Positions 1 to 8,023 of a DNA stretch of 64,000 nt are shown in pieces; the stretch's first letter is position 1; each line of letters starts with the position of its first letter. Made by a program: the position numbers and the translations under genes. The stretch lies in the NCBI GenBank assembly GCA_947503115.1, contig CANNCS010000005.1, forward strand, positions 1 to 64,000. Reading direction: 5' to 3'. This DNA is from an uncultured Marivita sp. (GTDB lineage Bacteria > Pseudomonadota > Alphaproteobacteria > Rhodobacterales > Rhodobacteraceae). Under the pieces are notes generated by a model, which was given only the letters and a program-made list of their open reading frames with translations, searched no databases and had not been told where the DNA came from.

Positions 1-50
1 CGGCCATGGAATCAGAGCGCGGGCGAGCTGGGAACCTCAGAAATCCCTAA

Positions 51-404
51 TGAGTCAGAAGCCAGCCCCTTTGGTATGAACCCCCGCTTCTGGTCGAAGC
101 CAAAGACGCCATTGCCCAAGCGCTGAGTGAGGGCACACCCAAGATGGCCGACATCGCCCGCTGCCTTGGCTACAGCGCTCGATCGTTTCACCGCCGCCTT
201 TCGGAACACGGGCTTAGCTTTCAGACATTGGCCGAAGACACCCGCCGCGAACTGGCCGAAGGTCTGTTGCGCGACCAACATCATTCGCTGGCCGAGATTG
301 CTTTCCTCACGGGATTTGCCGAACAAAGCTCTTTCACCCGCGCGTTCAAACGCTGGGTCGGTAAAACCCCCGCCAGTTACCGCAAGGATCGTCTGACGCC
401 GTGA
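51..404 (+). pseudogene. AraC-family regulator, C-terminal HTH remnant
   Basis: The frame is open from 54 to 404 and encodes the paired helix-turn-helix DNA-binding region of an AraC/XylS regulator. The first HTH lies around MADIARCLGYSARSFHRRL and the second around SLAEIAFLTGFAEQSSFTRAF, followed by the usual RWVGKTPASYR end. The whole N-terminal effector domain of about 200 residues is missing. The same frame has stops at 48-50 and 51-53, so the rest cannot continue upstream in phase. An ATG at 144 would give only 86 residues. Either the gene is broken by a frameshift near position 50 or it is a deletion remnant; the window edge prevents choosing. The family call is clear, and functionality is doubtful. 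Confidence 0.7.
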
Positions 405-521
405 TCGGACAGGTCTGCCGTTTGGCCGCAAGTGTCAAAACCCTGGCAACGTCGGTCAAGATCGCACGCGGCCTGTCGCGTTATCCCCTTGGTCATCGTA
501 CCCCACCAAGGAGATTGACCC

Positions 522-785
522 ATGCAAAATCAGCCCATTCTCGTCATTGGCCCCACTGGCAAAACCAGTGCCCGCGTCGCAACCGAGGATTTACACGCCA
601 GCGTGACGCAATCCGGAAGTAATTTCGTGGCCGACCTGTTCGCCGCCATCGCACGCGACACGCTGGGCGGGCGCAATGCGCAATTGATTGACGGCGTGCA
701 GCACGCACTGGGCCGTCCGCCACGCGACTATTCCGCATTCGCACAAACTCCCGCCCAATCTGGCGCATGGACCCAAGCGGCCTGA
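522..785 (+). pseudogene. NmrA/SDR-like NAD(P)-binding protein, internally deleted
   Basis: An 87-codon reading frame with a good ribosome site (AAGGAG at about 510) starts like an NmrA-type NAD(P)-binding protein: PILVIGPTGKTSARV is the Rossmann glycine-rich strand. It then jumps to what resembles the family's C-terminal end, LGGRNAQLIDGVQHALGRPPRDYSAFA. Full-length relatives are about 280-300 residues, so roughly 200 residues of the middle are absent while the frame is kept. The product lacks most of the fold and is unlikely to be active. It follows an AraC remnant, so the two probably decayed together. The internal-deletion reading is inference from family architecture. Confidence 0.6.
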
Positions 786-810
786 CGGCCTGAATCAAAA
801 GGAATATTCT

Positions 811-1224
811 ATGTCTTTCACTCGACTTCAAAAGATCGCGCTAGCCGTGGCTGGGGCAACTTCACTGGGCATTGGTGCCGCTATCGTGGGCGCACCGCAT
901 GTGTTCTATGCCAGCTACGACATTGCCATCGACACCGACCCAAGCCTTCTTAGTGAAGTGCGCGCCTTTGGGGCCGGGCTGACAGGCTTCGGCGCTGTGA
1001 TGCTGGCTGGGATCATCTGGCCGCCGCTGCGCCAGACTGCAATTGTCTCAGCACACATGGTGTTTCTGGCCTTTCCGGCGGGCCGTCTCGTGAGCCTTGT
1101 CGCGGACGGAGTGCCGTCGACGGGCATCTTATCGGCACTGGGGCTTGAACTAGCCATCGCCGGGCTTTGTCTCTTTGCCTTTCGACGACGCACCACTGCT
1201 CCGGCCCGCATGGCTGTGAGTTGA
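811..1224 (+). CDS. DUF4345-like small membrane protein
   Basis: A 137-residue, very hydrophobic protein with about four predicted transmembrane segments: residues near 8-25 (IALAVAGATSLGIGAAI), 50-70 (FGAGLTGFGAVMLAGII), 75-95 and 105-125. The pattern of a first helix ending in a Pro-His-X-Phe-Tyr segment, then a conserved loop before LSEVRAFGAG, resembles the DUF4345 family, whose function is unknown. The ATG at 811 is preceded by AAAAGGAATATTCT, an acceptable ribosome site. It sits 25 bp after the broken NmrA-like gene and 62 bp before another small membrane protein, so the two may share a transcript. No function is proposed. Confidence 0.65.
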   Translation: MSFTRLQKIALAVAGATSLGIGAAIVGAPHVFYASYDIAIDTDPSLLSEVRAFGAGLTGFGAVMLAGIIWPPLRQTAIVSAHMVFLAFPAGRLVSLVADGVPSTGILSALGLELAIAGLCLFAFRRRTTAPARMAVS

Positions 1225-1286
1225 TTTCCAATTGGCGGGAAGGGTGATCCTCCCCGCTGCTATCCTCTTGAACAGAAAGAACTCCC

Positions 1287-1796
1287 ATGCCACCAATTCT
1301 CTTTTTCCTCATGCAATTCGCCATCCTCGCCTATGCGCTGGTTGGCGGAGTGTTCCTTGCCTTTTCCGACTTCATAATGCGTTCGCTGTCCCTGACCGGC
1401 GGCATTGGTGGGGTCGAGGCGATGCAGGTCATCAACCGCGAAGTGTTCCGCTGGGTCTTTATGGCGCTCTTTCTGGGTTTGGCGGCAGTGTCGTTGGTCA
1501 TCTCCGGCTATGCAGCCATTTTCCTGAATGGCCCTGCAGGCACGCTGATCCTGCTTTCCGGTCTGGTTTACCTCTTCGGCTGTTTTGGCGTTACTGTACT
1601 TTTCAACGTCCCGATGAACGAAGCCCTGGCGGGAATGGACCTCGCAGCGGATACCACACACAGCTATTGGACGGGCACGTACCTGCCGCGATGGACCTTC
1701 TGGAACTCGGTTCGGACCGTCGCTTGCGGCCTGTCTGCAATGCTGCTTCTGACGGGGCTTATGTGGCTCAGTCAAACGCAAGCCCGCATGGCGTGA
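1287..1796 (+). CDS. DUF1772-like membrane protein
   Basis: A 169-residue integral membrane protein with four hydrophobic segments, near residues 5-30, 55-78, 80-105 and 140-162. The sequence FNVPMNEALAGMD in the third loop, followed by a W-rich stretch (YLPRWTFWNSVRT), is typical of the DUF1772 / anthrone-oxygenase-like family. In that family the Asn-X-Pro-X-Asn-X-X-Leu signature sits before the last helix. Some fungal members act on polyketides, but bacterial members have no assigned role. The gene follows the DUF4345-like gene in the same direction. Function unknown. Confidence 0.65.
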   Translation: MPPILFFLMQFAILAYALVGGVFLAFSDFIMRSLSLTGGIGGVEAMQVINREVFRWVFMALFLGLAAVSLVISGYAAIFLNGPAGTLILLSGLVYLFGCFGVTVLFNVPMNEALAGMDLAADTTHSYWTGTYLPRWTFWNSVRTVACGLSAMLLLTGLMWLSQTQARMA

Positions 1797-1908
1797 TCTA
1801 TCGACAGCGCCAGATTGATTTTCCCACAATGGTCCCCTAGACGCGTCTGGCAAACCGCCTGGCGCGTTGCCTTGCTGCGGCGGTGATAATCAAAGGAGGA
1901 TCCGTCCC

Positions 1909-3516
1909 GTGGCCAATCCGCTTTATGACGCGCTTTTTGCACCCCACGAGGGCAAGGCAATTCCGTTTCTGCACTTGGCCGATGGCAGCGTGATCACGCA
2001 CTCCGTATTCCTTGAGCAGGTCAGCCAAATGGCAAATGCGCTTGGATATTTGGGTGTCACGCCGGGCGACCGAGTGGCGGTCCATATCGATAAATCCCCC
2101 GAAGCTCTCGTGCTTTATGCCGCCTGCGTGAAATCAGGCGCGGTTTTCCTACCACTCAATACCGCCTACACGCCTGCCGAGCTGTCCTATTTCGTCGAAG
2201 ATAGCGGGGCCAAGCTGTTCCTCTGTGATACAGCCGAGGTTGAAGCCGTCACTCCCATCGCCGAGGCAACCGGTGCCAGCTTGCACAGTCTTGGAGCCAA
2301 GGGCGACGGCAGTTTCATGGACCTAGTGTGCACGCAGTCGCCACAATCCGATATTGCCACGCGCGGGGCAAGTGATCTGGCCGCACTGCTTTATACGTCT
2401 GGTACCACGGGCCGTTCCAAGGGCGCGATGTTAACGCAGGCGAATCTGCTGTCAGGCGCTGAGGCACTGGTCGAGGCGTGGCAATTCACTGTCAGCGATG
2501 TCCTGCTGCATGCTTTGCCGATCTTCCACACTCACGGGCTGTTCGTTGCGACCAACACGCTGCTTCTCGCTGGTGGGTCGATGATCTTTCTGCCGAAATT
2601 CGATCTCGACACCATTTTGCGTTTGATGCCCAAGGCCACAACCATGATGGGCGTTCCGACCTTCTACACCCGACTTTTGGATGATGCCCGCTTCACTACC
2701 GATCTGGCGTCAGAAATGCGGCTTTTCATTTCTGGCTCTGCGCCGCTGCTGGCGGAAACCCATGTGCAGTTCGAACAGCGCACCGGACACCACATCCTTG
2801 AACGCTATGGGATGACGGAAACCAATATGAACACCTCTAACCCGTATGACGGCGAACGCCGCGCGGGAACGGTCGGTTTTGCCCTGCCGGGTGTCGAGAT
2901 CAAAATCTGCGATCCCGAAACCGGAGCCACGCTGCCACAGGGCGAGATCGGAGTTCTCGAAGTGCGCGGCCCGAACGTTTTTAGGGGCTATTGGAACATG
3001 CCCGAAAAAACCAGAGAAGAACTGCGCGAGGACGGGTTCTTTATCACTGGTGATTTGGCGCTGATCGACGCGGACGGCTACATTCAGATCGTTGGGCGAG
3101 GCAAGGATTTGATCATCTCGGGCGGCTACAACATTTACCCAAAGGAAATTGAACTGTTCCTCGACACACTGCCCGGTGTCCGCGAGTCCGCTGTCATCGG
3201 CGCGCCTCATCCCGACTTTGGTGAAAGCGTGGTGGCGGTGTTGGTCCCCGATGGCGATGCCTCGATCGACCTCGACGCCATCAACGCCGCGGTGCGCGCG
3301 AACCTTGCCGGGTTCAAACGCCCTCGGGTTATCGAAATAATCGATGCCTTGCCGCGTAACGCAATGGGCAAGGTCCAAAAGAACCAATTGCGCGAGACCT
3401 TTTGGGGGGGTCTTCGCAGGTTAAAGCGCAGCAGTCAGTTCGGCGTATTCGAGTTGCGATGTCAGGCCGCCATCGCACTCAATATTGCAGCCAGTGACCC
3501 AGGACGCTTCGGGTGA
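1909..3516 (+). CDS. matB: Malonyl-CoA synthetase (acyl-adenylate ligase)
   Basis: An ANL-superfamily ligase expected to convert malonate, ATP and CoA into malonyl-CoA in the cytoplasm. The P-loop TSGTTGRSKGAM, the YGMTETN motif, the ITGDLALID hinge region and the C-terminal catalytic lysine segment PRNAMGKVQKNQL are all present. The N-terminus (ANPLYDALFAP) and overall pattern match MatB rather than acetyl-CoA synthetases. Start: GTG at 1909, eight bases after AAAGGAGGA; upstream in-frame codons lack a ribosome site. Oddity: after the expected end (LRETF) the frame runs through a G7 tract (3404-3410) and continues 35 codons into the opposing SDR gene. With six Gs it would stop at 3422-3424, which is the likelier native end. 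It faces a catabolic operon, suggesting malonate or a malonyl unit as an end product. Confidence 0.85.
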   Translation: MANPLYDALFAPHEGKAIPFLHLADGSVITHSVFLEQVSQMANALGYLGVTPGDRVAVHIDKSPEALVLYAACVKSGAVFLPLNTAYTPAELSYFVEDSGAKLFLCDTAEVEAVTPIAEATGASLHSLGAKGDGSFMDLVCTQSPQSDIATRGASDLAALLYTSGTTGRSKGAMLTQANLLSGAEALVEAWQFTVSDVLLHALPIFHTHGLFVATNTLLLAGGSMIFLPKFDLDTILRLMPKATTMMGVPTFYTRLLDDARFTTDLASEMRLFISGSAPLLAETHVQFEQRTGHHILERYGMTETNMNTSNPYDGERRAGTVGFALPGVEIKICDPETGATLPQGEIGVLEVRGPNVFRGYWNMPEKTREELREDGFFITGDLALIDADGYIQIVGRGKDLIISGGYNIYPKEIELFLDTLPGVRESAVIGAPHPDFGESVVAVLVPDGDASIDLDAINAAVRANLAGFKRPRVIEIIDALPRNAMGKVQKNQLRETFWGGLRRLKRSSQFGVFELRCQAAIALNIAASDPGRFG

Positions 3517-4200
3517 AGCAAGAAAGCGGATCACCTGTGCAACTTCTTCTGGCTGGCCCGCGCGGCCGGTCAGGTCTATTCCGCGACTGGCGCGAGCGCC
3601 GAAGGCGGTCATGAAATCCTCAAGGATAGGTGTGTCCACAGCGGCGGGGCTAACCGAATTGATCCGCAAGCCCAAATCGCGGAACCGCTGAATATTGGAC
3701 ATACCCCAGACGATCACGGCCTCTTTTGACAGATCGTAGGCGCGCACGGGATCTATTGCTTCTTCGCGCACAAAGGCGTCCAGATCATCCGACAACCCTA
3801 AGGCAAGCAAACGCTGCACCTGCGCAAGGTTCTCGCGCCATTTGCCACCCGCTTTCGAGGCCATGTTGACGATCGATCCACCGGGTGTGATGTGGGGAAG
3901 CAAGTGTTCAGATAGTGCAATCAAGGCTTGAGTGTTAACCCGAAGGATCATCGCCTCAAACCCTGGCCGAGGCGGTAAACCAGCGGCATTGACGAGAACA
4001 TCAATTCGCTTGATCGGGTCTAGAGACGGAATCGCGGCCAAGTTCGACAGATCGGCAGCGCTCCAGTGGTCTGCAGCACTTCCCGGATGGGTGCGGTCAA
4101 TGACGGTCACCCGGTCGCCTTCTGCTTTGAACAAGGCCAAAGCCGCCGCTCCGATGCCGGATGCACCACCGGTAAGGACAATATGCCGTCTACCTGACAT
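3421..4200 (-). CDS. Short-chain dehydrogenase/reductase
   Basis: A 259-residue classical SDR, an NAD(P)-dependent alcohol/ketone oxidoreductase. It has the cofactor motif TGGASGIGAA near residue 10, the NAG equivalent (VNAAG) near 88, the active-site tyrosine and lysine in AYDLSKEA near 165, and PAAVDTP after it. The long insertion between the central strand and the active-site tyrosine resembles 3-alpha-hydroxysteroid-dehydrogenase-like SDRs. Its ATG is 3 bp after the stop of the monooxygenase gene upstream, so the two are probably translated from one message. It ends against matB with overlapping stop regions. The substrate is unknown; an alcohol intermediate in the same aromatic pathway is a reasonable inference. 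Confidence 0.8.
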   Translation of the reverse strand: MSGRRHIVLTGGASGIGAAALALFKAEGDRVTVIDRTHPGSAADHWSAADLSNLAAIPSLDPIKRIDVLVNAAGLPPRPGFEAMILRVNTQALIALSEHLLPHITPGGSIVNMASKAGGKWRENLAQVQRLLALGLSDDLDAFVREEAIDPVRAYDLSKEAVIVWGMSNIQRFRDLGLRINSVSPAAVDTPILEDFMTAFGARASRGIDLTGRAGQPEEVAQVIRFLASPEASWVTGCNIECDGGLTSQLEYAELTAAL

Positions 4201-4203
4201 CCG

Positions 4204-5781
4204 TTACACTTTGGTCCGAGCGATTGCAGCGCTCAGGATGTCGTTTGCGGTTTCCGACGTGCAGCTATCGCCCGACCACGCGACAAACCCGTCTGGACGG
4301 ACCAGCACGATGCGCCGCTCCCAAGAGGTAAACCAACCTGCTGTGCATGCCGGTGCTTTCAGAGGGACGCCCAAAGTGTTGGCGGCATGGGCAAATGCCC
4401 CCGCAGCGTCTGGATCGGCGCAGAGCAAGGTAAAATCACGACCCATTGCGCCGCCAACATCGCGCCCTTGCGGTCCGGCAGGGGGGAGATGGTGGCCTGC
4501 GCGCGTGACAAAGCTGTGGGAACCCTTCGCGCTGGGCGTACCTTGACTGCCCGGCACAATGGGCGAGCCTTCGTAGTTCGGTTCGAAATCCTCGACGCCA
4601 GAGCCGCCTTCGGCGCGGGCTTTCCAAGCCGCCTCGAACGCGGACAAGTCCTTGGTTGGGCTATGATTGTTGAGGAATTCGCGATCCTCGCGGATGAAAT
4701 TCTCGATGAAATCTCGCGCGGTTGAAGCAAAGACGGGTTGGCGTTCCGCGCTGTAGCTGTCGAGCAGTGCGTCGCTGCCCCAACCGTTGATTTTTGCTGC
4801 CAGCTTCCAACCCAGATTGCGTGCGTCTTCAAAGCCGGTGTTAATGCCATAGCCGCCATAGGGCGGGTGACTGTGCGCCGCGTCCCCTGCGATGAACGCG
4901 CGCCCTGCACGGTAACTGTCGGCCAATGACACGCGTAAGTCCCAATGGCCGATATGGTCGAACTCCAGCGCGAATTCCTGTCCCACGGCCTTGTGCAAAA
5001 GGCTACGGAAATCGAAATTCTCGGCCGTTGTGCCGTAGGGCACAGGAGCGTGGAAGAACCACGACAGCCCATGATCGACCCGGCCGAAGAACAACCAGTA
5101 GCCTTCGTAGTCGGGGTGCAGCACGTTGTAGAACGCCTTACCCGGGTAGCGCGTCAGCAGGTCGTGCAGTTCCTCGGACCGGAACACCAGAAGCGCCATC
5201 ATGCGGTTATGGTCGGACAGGGTTTCGCTGATCCCGGCGTGTTCGCGGATGAAAGACCGGCTGCCATCGCAGCCCACCACATAGTCGGCCTCGATGACCT
5301 GCCGCCCGTTGCCATTGCGCTCTTCGATGGTCAGCCGCACAGCGGTGTCGGTCATTTCCAATGATTCTCCGTACCATCCGTACAGAACAGTGATTTCTGG
5401 AATCTCTGCGGCTCGCGCCCGTAACACGCGCTCCGTCGCATATTGCGGCAAACGGGCGTTCGGCGCGAAGTAATAGTCTTTCACGTTTGACCGGTTGAGC
5501 CAGTCATAGGTGTGATCGGACAGCAGCGTGCCATAAGCAGTCATGCCCCCGATGCCGCCACCCTTGGGGATCGGATGCGCGCTGTGCAATTCGTTTTCAC
5601 AGCCCCAGGCCCGGAAGTGTTCAGAGGTCCGTTGCGTGAGGTTCTGCCCCTTCGGGATCGGCTGCGGTTCTGGATAGCGTTCAACAACGCAAACCCGGAT
5701 GCCGCGCTGACCCAGTTCGATAGCGAGGCCTAGGCCAACAGGTCCGCCGCCATTGATCACGACATCAAAGCTGTCGTTCAT
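4204..5781 (-). CDS. FAD-dependent aromatic monooxygenase (MhpA/phenol hydroxylase-like)
   Basis: A 525-residue class A flavoprotein monooxygenase. The motifs are in order: dinucleotide fold NGGGPVGLGLAIELGQRG (residues 10-27) ending in the acidic VVER, the DG motif GCDGSRSF (170-177), and the GD motif FIAGDAAHSHPPYGGYGINTG (296-316). Enzymes of this class use NAD(P)H and O2 to hydroxylate phenolic rings. The C-terminal 130 residues (HHLPPAGPQ onward) correspond to the thioredoxin-like end seen in the MhpA/resorcinol-hydroxylase branch. Its start codon overlaps the stop of the aldehyde dehydrogenase gene by 4 bp (ATGA), indicating translational coupling. The precise phenol cannot be read from sequence. 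Confidence 0.82.
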   Translation of the reverse strand: MNDSFDVVINGGGPVGLGLAIELGQRGIRVCVVERYPEPQPIPKGQNLTQRTSEHFRAWGCENELHSAHPIPKGGGIGGMTAYGTLLSDHTYDWLNRSNVKDYYFAPNARLPQYATERVLRARAAEIPEITVLYGWYGESLEMTDTAVRLTIEERNGNGRQVIEADYVVGCDGSRSFIREHAGISETLSDHNRMMALLVFRSEELHDLLTRYPGKAFYNVLHPDYEGYWLFFGRVDHGLSWFFHAPVPYGTTAENFDFRSLLHKAVGQEFALEFDHIGHWDLRVSLADSYRAGRAFIAGDAAHSHPPYGGYGINTGFEDARNLGWKLAAKINGWGSDALLDSYSAERQPVFASTARDFIENFIREDREFLNNHSPTKDLSAFEAAWKARAEGGSGVEDFEPNYEGSPIVPGSQGTPSAKGSHSFVTRAGHHLPPAGPQGRDVGGAMGRDFTLLCADPDAAGAFAHAANTLGVPLKAPACTAGWFTSWERRIVLVRPDGFVAWSGDSCTSETANDILSAAIARTKV

Positions 5782-7223
5782 GTGCCACCTCCCACGCGTC
5801 CGGGTTCGGAATAAATATGTTTGGTTTCCAGGAAGTCATATAACCCCTCTGGCCCGTGCAAGCGCCCGAGCCCCGACTTGCCATATCCCCCGGTTTCGGC
5901 CTCCGCAAAGAGCCTCAGATGCGAATTGATCCAGACTGTACCCGCACGGATCGCCCGTGCCAGACGCAAGGCGCGGTGATGGTTGGCGGTAAAGACTGAC
6001 GCGGCCAGCCCGTAGGCGGTAGCGTTCGCCTTGACGACGGCCTCTTGTTCGTCTGCAAAGGTTTCGATCGACACGATGGGGCCGAACAGTTCATCTTGCA
6101 CCAAGGACGAGGTGACATCCTCGATGCGGAAGAGCGTTGGCGTCAGGAACGCCGAGTCCGACAGGGGCGCGCCGCGGAGGATAATCTCGCCCTCGTCGCC
6201 CGCCTGTTCGATCAGCCGTTCGATCCTTGCACGGTTGCCCATGTCGATCAGCGATCCCATTTGGCTGTCTGGCCTATCACCGGGACCGACGCGCACTGCC
6301 TGGAACGCGGCGGTGATGCGGGCTTCGAAATCGCTGGCGATAGACTCGTGGACGATGAATCGCGCGGCGGCGACGCAGATTTGCCCTGCCATCGCCAACG
6401 CACCGTGGGTCAGTTCATGCGTGGCGTGGTCGAGATCGGCATCAGCAAAAATGACGGCCGGAGCTTTGCCACCCAATTCCAGCCCGACACGTTTTAGCGT
6501 TGGGGCTGCCGCTGCCATGATGGCCTGTCCTGTGCGGCTACTGCCGGTAAAACTGATCACGTCAATGTCGGGTGAAGCGGTCATGGCCTGACCAACTTCA
6601 ATGCCGTTTTCGTTAATGGAATTCACCACACCTTTGGGCAGGGTCGGGGCCTCTGCAATAGCCTGCATGATGCGGGCATGCACCAGCGGTGTCTGATGTG
6701 CAGGCTTGATGACAGCGGTACACCCCGCGGCCAAAGCCGGAGCGAGTGAACGCATGAGCAGGGTCACAGGGGCATTCCACGGCACGATGATCCCAGCCAC
6801 GCCCGCTGCTTCGCGGTGGAACAGCGACAGGCTGCCGGGTGTGATTTCCTGCATGGAGCCGCGGATGTCCCGCGCCAATCCAGCGTAATATCGGGTCTCG
6901 GAAATCGCAGCCATGGTTTCGCCCAAGGCTTCGGCGCGGATCTTGCCATTCTCGGCGACGACCAGATCGGCGATTTGGTCTTTAGCGGCTTCAAGCCGGT
7001 CGGCGATTTCCAGCATGGCTTGCGCCCGCAGGCGTGGAGCATGTGCCCAATCCGTGCCAAAGAACGCCGCACGCGCAGACGCCGCTGCGGTATTGGCGAG
7101 ATTGGCGCTGCCGGAATGGTATTGGCCCAATGGCGCAAGTGTGGCTGGGTTGAGGCTATGGCCCAAGGGACCATCCCCAATCCAGTCGCCACCGATGTAA
7201 TGCCGTGCGGGGTCAAGGGTCAT
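5778..7223 (-). CDS. Aldehyde dehydrogenase
   Basis: A 481-residue NAD(P)-dependent aldehyde dehydrogenase. The oxyanion asparagine is in VPWNAP (N150), the Rossmann site is SFTGSSRTG (224-232), the general base is in LELGGKAP (E249), and the nucleophile is in AGQICVAAAR (C283). Length is normal for the family. It lies in one transcriptional unit with an IclR regulator (26 bp upstream) and an aromatic monooxygenase (4-bp overlap downstream), so an aromatic or semialdehyde intermediate is the likely substrate. It is clearly a different paralogue from the dehydrogenases at 15153 and 21589, which have MST after the catalytic cysteine. Confidence 0.88.
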   Translation of the reverse strand: MTLDPARHYIGGDWIGDGPLGHSLNPATLAPLGQYHSGSANLANTAAASARAAFFGTDWAHAPRLRAQAMLEIADRLEAAKDQIADLVVAENGKIRAEALGETMAAISETRYYAGLARDIRGSMQEITPGSLSLFHREAAGVAGIIVPWNAPVTLLMRSLAPALAAGCTAVIKPAHQTPLVHARIMQAIAEAPTLPKGVVNSINENGIEVGQAMTASPDIDVISFTGSSRTGQAIMAAAAPTLKRVGLELGGKAPAVIFADADLDHATHELTHGALAMAGQICVAAARFIVHESIASDFEARITAAFQAVRVGPGDRPDSQMGSLIDMGNRARIERLIEQAGDEGEIILRGAPLSDSAFLTPTLFRIEDVTSSLVQDELFGPIVSIETFADEQEAVVKANATAYGLAASVFTANHHRALRLARAIRAGTVWINSHLRLFAEAETGGYGKSGLGRLHGPEGLYDFLETKHIYSEPGRVGGGT

Positions 7224-7249
7224 TGCGGTCTCCGGGTCGTGATCATCGT

Positions 7250-8023
7250 TCAGGCGCTTGCGCGGGCAGAAGGCAGTGTCAGCGCGTCTGAGATCGCCTC
7301 GGCATGGTCGCGGATGGCGTCACGCAGCGCGGCCAGTTGGTCTTTGGTCAAGGTGGTCTCTTCGGTGGACAGACACAGCGCCCCGATCGGGGTGCCATCG
7401 CCTGCGAGGATTGGGGCTGCGACACCCACGAGGCCGGGTGTCACTTCTCCCCGCGCGGTAGCGACCCGGTTACGGCGGATGCGCTTTAATTCTGTGAGCA
7501 CTGCGTCTTTGGTTGATCCAATGCCCGACGTGACAAAAGCGTCCAGAAAGTCACTGACCAGCGCCGCACGATCCTTGGGCGGCAAGAAGGCAACAATGGC
7601 GCGGCTGACCGCCCCTTTGCCAATCGGCATCGGACGTCCACGCGGATAGGATGAACGCGGCTCGGGTGCAGAGACCCGCGACGCGACGCAGAGCATCTTC
7701 TGATCATAGAACCGGACGATAAAGGCAGAGCCCACAAACGTGGCGGCCAAAACATCCAGATGCGGATCGGCAATTTTGATCAATGGATCAGACCGCTGCA
7801 TCAGGAAATCCAACTCGGTCACGCGCGGTCCCAACGTATAGCCCGCCTGTGGGAGCGAAACGAGATAGCCTGCATCCTTGAGCGTCTTGAGATAGCGGTA
7901 GAGCGTCGGGCGCGAAAACCCCAATGCCTGCATCATATCTTCGGGTGTCCACTCGGGGGTTTCTTCCGAAAACAATCCGAGGATGGCCAGCAGGCGTTCA
8001 CCAGATCCAGAAACCGATCTCAT
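7250..8023 (-). CDS. IclR-family transcriptional regulator
   Basis: A 257-residue regulator. Residues 1-65 form a winged helix-turn-helix (ERLLAILGLFSEE, then LGFSRPTLYRYLKTLKDAGYL). Residues 75-245 form the IclR effector-binding domain, containing the typical RGRPMPIGKGAVSRAIVAFLP and VGVAAPILAGDGTPIGALCLS segments. IclR proteins usually control neighbouring aromatic-acid or glyoxylate genes and respond to a small organic acid. The gene is embedded in the operon: its start overlaps the TRAP permease stop by 4 bp and an aldehyde dehydrogenase follows after 26 bp. A candidate operator is the inverted repeat upstream of the binding-protein gene at 10981-11014, but that link is inference. Confidence 0.9.
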   Translation of the reverse strand: MRSVSGSGERLLAILGLFSEETPEWTPEDMMQALGFSRPTLYRYLKTLKDAGYLVSLPQAGYTLGPRVTELDFLMQRSDPLIKIADPHLDVLAATFVGSAFIVRFYDQKMLCVASRVSAPEPRSSYPRGRPMPIGKGAVSRAIVAFLPPKDRAALVSDFLDAFVTSGIGSTKDAVLTELKRIRRNRVATARGEVTPGLVGVAAPILAGDGTPIGALCLSTEETTLTKDQLAALRDAIRDHAEAISDALTLPSARASA

